A DNA stretch of 64,000 bases, taken from NCBI GenBank assembly GCA_910585635.1, contig CAJUFE010000001.1:186001-250000 (forward strand), in the 5' to 3' direction. Position numbers and translations under genes: made by a program. Numbering within the stretch: position 1 is the stretch's first letter; each line of letters begins with the position of its first letter. The notes below the pieces were generated by a model. It searched no databases, had not been told where the DNA came from, and saw nothing but the letters and a program-made list of their open reading frames with translations. Source of the DNA: an uncultured Lachnospiraceae bacterium (GTDB lineage Bacteria > Bacillota > Clostridia > Lachnospirales > Lachnospiraceae). Shown in pieces: positions 59,013-64,000 of this stretch.

Positions 59013-59783
59013 ATGAAGGGATTTATCCATAAGATAGACAAAGCACAGATTCCCACCTGTCAGATCATGGGGGTGGATATCGCCGCCATCGATATGCCGT
59101 GGCTTTTGGATCTCACCCATGAGAACATCAAGGCACTGTCGGGAGACTACTGCTGTGTCGCCAATGTCCACACCACCGTGATGGCCTGGGAGGATCTGGG
59201 CTATCGCCAGGTGCAGAACGGAGGCATCATGGCAATACCGGATGGCGGGCCATTATCCGCCGTGGGGAGACGGCGGGGGTATACAAAGATGCGGCGGACC
59301 ACAGGGCCGGATTATATGGGCGAGATCTTAAAGGTGAGTGGAGAGAAGGGATACGCCCATTATTTTTATGGCAGTACAGAAGAGACCCTGGAGAAGCTTA
59401 AGGAAAAGCTGACGGCAGCCTACCCGAAGATCCGGATCGTGGGGATGGAGAGCCCTCCTTTTCGGCAGATGACCGATGAGGAAGACCGGGCGACCATCGC
59501 TAAGATCGACGCGGCCGCCCCGGATTTTTTGTGGGTGGGGCTGGGCGCGCCGAAGCAGGAGCGGTGGATGGCGGAGCATCAAGGGAAGGTGAAGGGCTTT
59601 ATGGTGGGCGTGGGGGCAGGCTTTGATTACCTTGCCGGGAACATCAAGAGGGCGCCGGAGTGGATGCAGGAGAGGAGCCTGGAGTGGGTGTATCGGATGT
59701 GGCAGGAGCCGGGGAGGCTGGCGGGGCGGTATGTGAGGACGAATGCGAAATTTATCTGGCATGCGGTCCTTGGGAGGAGATGA
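59013..59783 (+). CDS. WecG/TagA/CpsF-family glycosyltransferase
   Basis: A 256-residue glycosyltransferase of family GT26, which adds N-acetylmannosamine(-uronate) or a related sugar to a lipid-linked primer. Motifs seen: IMGVDIAAIDM, VANVHTTVMAW, IPDGGPLSAVGRRRG, PDFLWVGLGAPKQERWM and GVGAGFDYLAGNIKRAPEWMQ. A GTG at 58992, seven codons upstream with GGGAG before it, is an alternative start that would overlap the recombinase-like gene. It opens the surface glycan locus and is as GC-rich as the core genome, unlike the genes that follow. Confidence 0.92.
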   Translation: MKGFIHKIDKAQIPTCQIMGVDIAAIDMPWLLDLTHENIKALSGDYCCVANVHTTVMAWEDLGYRQVQNGGIMAIPDGGPLSAVGRRRGYTKMRRTTGPDYMGEILKVSGEKGYAHYFYGSTEETLEKLKEKLTAAYPKIRIVGMESPPFRQMTDEEDRATIAKIDAAAPDFLWVGLGAPKQERWMAEHQGKVKGFMVGVGAGFDYLAGNIKRAPEWMQERSLEWVYRMWQEPGRLAGRYVRTNAKFIWHAVLGRR

Positions 59784-59839
59784 CCGGATAAGAGCTTGTG
59801 ATAAAAGAAATCTCTAAATAAGACCAAGAGGGAAAGATC

Positions 59840-60958
59840 ATGAGGATAGTATTTGACTGCTTTAAACAAGTAAAGGGCGCTGGAAAAAGTATCGGGATCT
59901 ATAATCTGGCACTTAATCTGGTCAAAAATCTTGTGAGATATAAAAGGACTTCTACAGATGAAAAGATCCTAAGGACAGAATTGATCGTATTAGGGAATAG
60001 GTATAACAGAGGAGATTTTGATATCACAGGTGTGCGGTTTGTATGTATAGATGCATATGACCCATTGAACAAGATACATTGTGCGGTTTGGGAATTGTCC
60101 GTTATCTCAAATGTATGTAGGAAGTTGACGGCAGATAAAGTCATATTTCCAAGAGGATACTGCGCATTGACACACCCTGTAAAAGATATAGTCATAATCC
60201 ATGATCTTATCCCATTTTACTATAAAAGGAATTTCCCCGATACGTTCAATAAGATAGAAAATGCATATATCATAAATAGGCTAAGGTCGTCGGCAAGAAC
60301 ATGCTATCGGATCGTTACGATATCAGAAGCTTCAAAAAGAGATATCATAAAGTATTGTCAAGTGGATGAGTCGAAGATCAGGGTGATCCATAATGGATGT
60401 AATGAGATGACACCTTATAAAGAAAAAGAGGATGGAAATGAACCATATATCTGCGCGATAACATCGGGATTACCACATAAAAACGCAAAAGGTATATTAA
60501 GAAGCTATGAACGATATTGTGAGATCTCGAAAGCTCCCTTAGATCTGGTCGTGATCGGGATCGGGGACTTATCATGCTATGGATTGCCGGAGGATGTAAA
60601 AGCTAGGATCACCTATTGGAAGTTTATCAAGGATAATGAAGAAATGCATCGTATCATAGCAAACAGTGTGCTCCTGCTTTTTCTCCCGTTGATCGAGGGA
60701 TTTGGATATCCACCGATCGAAGCGATGCAATTAAAGACACCGGTGATATGTTCCAATATCGACTCACTATCAGAAGTCGTGGACGATGCGGCGATATTGG
60801 TCGATCCGAAAGATCCCAGGGAAGTGGCGGAGGCAATGGAACGATTGATACAAGATCAAGATAGACAGAAACAGTTGATCGAGAAAGGTTTGAAAAATAT
60901 AGAAAGATTTTCTTGGGACAGAAGAGCAGAGCTGTATTGGGAAGTACTTCTCCAATGA
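59840..60958 (+). CDS. Glycosyltransferase family 4 (GT1-superfamily)
   Basis: A 372-residue GT-B glycosyltransferase. The C-terminal half has the family pattern: YICAITSGLPHKNAKGILRS, VVIGIGD, LFLPLIEGFGYPPIEAMQLK (the E-x7-E motif) and PVICSNIDSLSEVVDDAAIL. No signal peptide or membrane segment. The gene is visibly AT-rich with many ATA and AGA codons, in contrast to wecG just before it, which points to acquisition from another source. Sugar donor and acceptor are unknown. Confidence 0.9.
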   Translation: MRIVFDCFKQVKGAGKSIGIYNLALNLVKNLVRYKRTSTDEKILRTELIVLGNRYNRGDFDITGVRFVCIDAYDPLNKIHCAVWELSVISNVCRKLTADKVIFPRGYCALTHPVKDIVIIHDLIPFYYKRNFPDTFNKIENAYIINRLRSSARTCYRIVTISEASKRDIIKYCQVDESKIRVIHNGCNEMTPYKEKEDGNEPYICAITSGLPHKNAKGILRSYERYCEISKAPLDLVVIGIGDLSCYGLPEDVKARITYWKFIKDNEEMHRIIANSVLLLFLPLIEGFGYPPIEAMQLKTPVICSNIDSLSEVVDDAAILVDPKDPREVAEAMERLIQDQDRQKQLIEKGLKNIERFSWDRRAELYWEVLLQ

Positions 60959-61018
60959 TCGTTGACTGATCAAAAAACTATGGCAGATCCCTGTCGTACA
61001 AAACTGATGGAGGAGCAG

Positions 61019-61882
61019 ATGAAAAAATATCTGAAAACGTTACGGGTACAGCATTATATGAAAAATGGACTTGTTTGTTGTGCTCCCTTTTTTAGCCAGA
61101 CATTATCCCAGCCTGATATTATTAAAAATATCATCTTATCCATCCTGGCATTTTCTTTTATCTCATCATCCATATACATCATAAACGATATCCATGATGT
61201 CGAGAAAGATAAAAGGCATCCTACAAAGTGTAAACGTCCGATCGCGTCAGGTGAGATCCCTATCGCGCAGGCAAAAAGGATATGTGCGGTCCTCATATTT
61301 TTATCTGCATTATTTCAATATCTGGTCGAAGGGAAAAATCTTGCTGCATGGGCGATCTTGTGCATCTACTTTTTGATCAATATCGTATACAGTGTATATG
61401 GAGCTAAAGATAAGCCATTGATCGATGTATGTCTTTTAGCTTCCGGATTCATCCTGCGCGTTTTTTATGGCGCGGCAAACACGCATGTCGATATCTCTGT
61501 CTGGCTTTTGTTAGTCATCACATCAGGATCTTTATATATGGGATTTGGTAAGCGGCGGAATGAACTGGTGTCATCGGGTGATCGTACAAGAGAAGTATTG
61601 CGCTTTTATAATAAAAATTTTCTCTCTCAGAGTATGGGGGTCACGATGACGCTCTCGATCGTGTTTTATGCGCTGTGGTGTATGGAAAAGGATGCTGTTG
61701 AGAGTATACAGAGATTTACATATACTGTGCCGATCGTGATGATCATCTTACTGCGATATAGCTTTATCATTGAAAGTGATCATGATGGCGATCCGGTCAA
61801 CGTGCTCACTGGGGACCGAGTACTGCTGTCCCTTTGTATAGCATATATAGTCGCTTTATGCTGGTTTATCTATCTGGTATGA
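61019..61882 (+). CDS. UbiA-type prenyltransferase (decaprenyl-phosphate phosphoribosyltransferase-like)
   Basis: A 287-residue integral membrane protein with about eight membrane segments. The substrate motif YIINDIHDVEKDKRHPTKCK (N-D-x-x-D-x-x-x-D, about residues 52-71) and the second aspartate motif around YGAKDKPLID are the UbiA-family catalytic sites. Within the family this form (RPIASG and the later FGKRRNE) resembles enzymes that transfer phosphoribose to a polyprenyl phosphate, which in a glycan locus would supply an arabinose- or ribose-type donor. ATG 61019 follows GGAGGAGC. AT-rich like its neighbours. Its partner oxidoreductase genes are not seen. Confidence 0.82.
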   Translation: MKKYLKTLRVQHYMKNGLVCCAPFFSQTLSQPDIIKNIILSILAFSFISSSIYIINDIHDVEKDKRHPTKCKRPIASGEIPIAQAKRICAVLIFLSALFQYLVEGKNLAAWAILCIYFLINIVYSVYGAKDKPLIDVCLLASGFILRVFYGAANTHVDISVWLLLVITSGSLYMGFGKRRNELVSSGDRTREVLRFYNKNFLSQSMGVTMTLSIVFYALWCMEKDAVESIQRFTYTVPIVMIILLRYSFIIESDHDGDPVNVLTGDRVLLSLCIAYIVALCWFIYLV

Positions 61883-62094
61883 ACAAAGTTGAGGAGATAC
61901 AGTTTGTAGTAAAAAGAAGAGAGGGGGAGCCCATCGATCGGCAGATCGATATCAGAAAGCTGCAGAGACTTGGATATCCCAGGAGCGTGTCCTTTTCGGA
62001 AGGGATAGAAAGATCATACAGTGGGCGGATAGATCATGCGGATAGGGATCTTAGTATTAAGTGTTGGTCCATTTGGGAACAAAGGATTTTATAA
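61879..62094 (+). pseudogene. C-terminal fragment of an NDP-sugar epimerase/dehydratase
   Basis: Starting at an ATG that overlaps the prenyltransferase stop, the frame reads FVVKRREGEPIDRQIDIRKL then QRLGYPRSVSFSEGI, the typical C-terminal end of NAD-dependent sugar epimerases. Homology ends near 62015, and the frame then runs into the start of the next glycosyltransferase. All of the NAD-binding and catalytic parts are missing, so it is a relic of a larger gene removed by deletion. Confidence 0.7.
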
Positions 62095-63139
62095 TCTGCA
62101 AGAGGTGGGGTTGGCAAAAGCATTAGACCGATATTGTGAGGAAGTAAAGGTATATAAGGCGGTCCCCAAAAGGGAAAGGGCGATGATAGAGCCTATCGAA
62201 GGGACTGTCCATGCATCTATCCAGTATATGCCGTGCAGAACGATCGGGACAAATGGGATGCCCGAGCTAAAAGAGATGGATGTGACTTTAGATCTGCTTG
62301 TCTGCTTTTCCGATACACAGCTCATGCTCCCAAAGGCTTTTCGTTGGAGCAAGAAAAATGGTGTTAGATTTTTACCCTATATCGGGGTTATGGAGAGTCA
62401 TAGCGCGAACAAGATCAATGCGTGGGTGATGGATACTTTATTTATACGTGATCTACGGATCTATCAAAAGTGTATATGTTTGGCGAAAACACCGGATATC
62501 GTAGATAGACTCTTAAAAAAAGGCGTGAAAAAGGCAGTGCTTGGAACGGTGGGATTAGACTTTAGTATCTTGAGGACGGATTTTGAAGACTATTGTGTTG
62601 ATGACCTTAAAGGGAAGTATGGATATAAGAAAGATGATAAAGTGATCCTATTTGTCGGGCGGATGATCGATGAAAAAAGACCGGTGGAGATGATCGATAT
62701 TTTTTCTGCGCTACACAGACATGATGGGCGATATCGATTGTTGATGGTTGGAGATGGAGAGCTTTTGGGAGATGTACAAAAAGCGGTGGAAGATGAGTGG
62801 ATCGGCCATGCTGTCCGGATCATCGGAAAGATCCCAAACGAGGACATGTGGGAGGTATATCGTATTGCCGACTATCTGATCAACCTGAACAAGAAAGAGA
62901 TATTTGGCATGACGATAATGGAAGCGATGTACTATGGATGCAAGGTGATCGCCTGGAGGGCACCGGGGCCAGACTGGATCATTGAAGATAGGCGTACAGG
63001 ATATCTGGTTTCAGACCGTGATGAGCTTTTAGAGAGGATAGCGGAAGGTAAAGACCTTACTTTAAATGCGCGGGCAAAGGTAAGAGAAAAGTTGACATGG
63101 GATCATACAGCACAGGCGATCATGCAGATCGCGCTGTGA
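62036..63139 (+). CDS. Glycosyltransferase family 4
   Basis: A 367-residue GT-B enzyme: GILVLSVGPFGNKGFYNLQE at the N-terminus, KVILFVGRMIDEKRPVEMID and EIFGMTIMEAMYYGCKVIAW (E-x7-E-like donor site) in the C-terminal half. Only a weak ribosome site (GGGCGGAT) precedes ATG 62036. The gene overlaps the tail of the epimerase relic, consistent with a deletion having brought it close. AT-rich. Donor and acceptor unknown; by position it adds a sugar to the same lipid-linked glycan as WecG. Confidence 0.9.
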   Translation: MRIGILVLSVGPFGNKGFYNLQEVGLAKALDRYCEEVKVYKAVPKRERAMIEPIEGTVHASIQYMPCRTIGTNGMPELKEMDVTLDLLVCFSDTQLMLPKAFRWSKKNGVRFLPYIGVMESHSANKINAWVMDTLFIRDLRIYQKCICLAKTPDIVDRLLKKGVKKAVLGTVGLDFSILRTDFEDYCVDDLKGKYGYKKDDKVILFVGRMIDEKRPVEMIDIFSALHRHDGRYRLLMVGDGELLGDVQKAVEDEWIGHAVRIIGKIPNEDMWEVYRIADYLINLNKKEIFGMTIMEAMYYGCKVIAWRAPGPDWIIEDRRTGYLVSDRDELLERIAEGKDLTLNARAKVREKLTWDHTAQAIMQIAL

Positions 63140-63165
63140 GCGGTCAGCTTGTGGAGAGGATGAAA

Positions 63166-64000
63166 ATGTGCGGGATCTATGGTTGTGTTGGAAAAAGGAT
63201 ATCACGGGAGCTGGCGGACCAGTGCTGTGACCGGCTGCGCCATCGGGGACCAGATGGGCGAGGGGTATGGCAGGAAGGGGATGTGACACTGGCCCACAGG
63301 CGTTTGGCGATCATCGACCTGACCGAGGGCGGGAGCCAGCCTATGTCCTATGCAGATGGGAGATACTGGATCACCTTTAATGGGGAGATCTACAACTATA
63401 TCGAGATAAAAAAGGAGCTGGAGCAGACGGGATGCCGCTTTTTCAGTGACAGCGATACGGAGGTGATCCTCGCCGCATATCAGACCTGGGGAGAAGGGTG
63501 TGTCACCCATTTTAACGGGATGTGGGCTTTTGCGATCTATGACAAGGAGGAGCGTACCTTGTTCTTGAGCCGCGACCGCTTTGGTGTGAAGCCGCTGTAT
63601 TATGCCCTAAAGGATGGCGGGCTGATCTTTGCCTCGGAGATGAAGGCGATCATGCCCTGTCTGGATCAGGTGAGGATCAACGGGGAGATGCTCCGGTTTT
63701 TTCGGATATTCCACCATTATGAGTTCAGGGAGGATTGCCTGATCCAGGGGATCAAACGTTTTCCAGCCGGACATAACGCCGTTTTTAAGGATGGACAGTT
63801 GAGGGTCAGGCGTTATTGGAACACGCTGGACCATCTGCTGGATATACCGACAGATCATGGCGGACAGGTGGAGATGTTCCGCGAGCTGTTCATCGATGCA
63901 TGCCGTCTGCGGATGCGCAGTGATGTGCCGATCGGGACCTCATTGAGCGGCGGGCTGGATTCCAGCGCCGTGCTCTGCGCGATGCATGATATCGCGTCCA
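63166..64000 (+). CDS. asnB: Asparagine synthase (glutamine-hydrolysing), partial at window end
   Basis: The open frame runs off the window after 278 codons. It begins MCGIYGCVG, where the cysteine after Met is the glutaminase nucleophile; for that reason ATG 63166 is preferred over ATG 63160 two codons earlier. Then LRHRGPDGRG, FNGEIYNYIEIKKEL, LSRDRFGVKPLYY and the start of the synthetase PP-loop TSLSGGLDSSAV. In glycan loci such proteins often amidate sugar carboxylates instead of aspartate. Codon use is again GC-rich, unlike the three genes before it. Confidence 0.93.
   Translation, partial: MCGIYGCVGKRISRELADQCCDRLRHRGPDGRGVWQEGDVTLAHRRLAIIDLTEGGSQPMSYADGRYWITFNGEIYNYIEIKKELEQTGCRFFSDSDTEVILAAYQTWGEGCVTHFNGMWAFAIYDKEERTLFLSRDRFGVKPLYYALKDGGLIFASEMKAIMPCLDQVRINGEMLRFFRIFHHYEFREDCLIQGIKRFPAGHNAVFKDGQLRVRRYWNTLDHLLDIPTDHGGQVEMFRELFIDACRLRMRSDVPIGTSLSGGLDSSAVLCAMHDIAS

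Overview
The window looks like chromosome from a GC-rich, motile, anaerobic gut-type member of the Bacillota (class Clostridia, most likely Lachnospiraceae). This is inferred from strong AGGAGG ribosome sites, heavy use of ATC and CTG codons, a Clostridia-style che cluster with several chemoreceptors, a PD-(D/E)XK/AAA protein of the clostridial type, a uronate catabolic cluster, and FecR and CHASE2-cyclase proteins. No rRNA, tRNA or CRISPR array was found. Gene content is read by eye from translated sequence, with no database search.

Layout. (1) 1-3 kb: a decayed phosphonate locus (nucleotidyltransferase, PEP mutase and phosphonopyruvate decarboxylase, all broken) next to an intact LicD-type transferase. 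(2) 3-16.4 kb: a membrane-anchored C39-like peptidase, the chemotaxis operon cheA-cheW-cheR-cheB on the minus strand, three chemoreceptors on the plus strand and an M56 peptidase. (3) 16.5-31.9 kb: a DASS anion transporter, a TetR regulator and a three-subunit molybdenum hydroxylase whose FAD subunit carries a nested GltD/YgfK-like oxidoreductase. These are followed by a CoA-transferase, an amino-acid-type adenylating enzyme, a second TetR-like protein, a NifU-like protein, a hotdog thioesterase and a DUF1292 protein. The transporter and the hydroxylase operon share a near-identical 18-bp operator, which ties them into one regulon. (4) 31.9-36.4 kb: accessory region with relics of a DinJ-YafQ toxin-antitoxin pair, a PTS EIIA domain and a GntR regulator, plus HxlR, a PD-(D/E)XK/AAA protein and a PIN-like protein.

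(5) 36.4-48.4 kb: an S8 protease, YccF and RarA, then a putative cyclic-nucleotide cluster (MBL hydrolase, CHASE2 adenylate/guanylate cyclase, two FecR-domain surface proteins sharing 369 identical bases). (6) 48.4-57.2 kb: uronate catabolism (uxaC, LacI, uxaA, IclR, eda, kdgK and a second PfkB kinase) with readable promoters and operators. (7) 57.2 kb to the end: an XRE repressor divergent from a catalytically dead tyrosine-recombinase-like protein, then a surface glycan locus (WecG/TagA, two glycosyltransferases, a UbiA-type prenyltransferase, an epimerase relic and asnB running off the end). The middle of this locus is visibly AT-rich and looks acquired.

Two themes recur. Several genes and modules are internally deleted in a way that leaves recognisable ends. 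Several proteins carry in-frame tandem repeats of lineage-specific low-complexity sequence in linkers, and similar short duplications fill the intergenic gaps.
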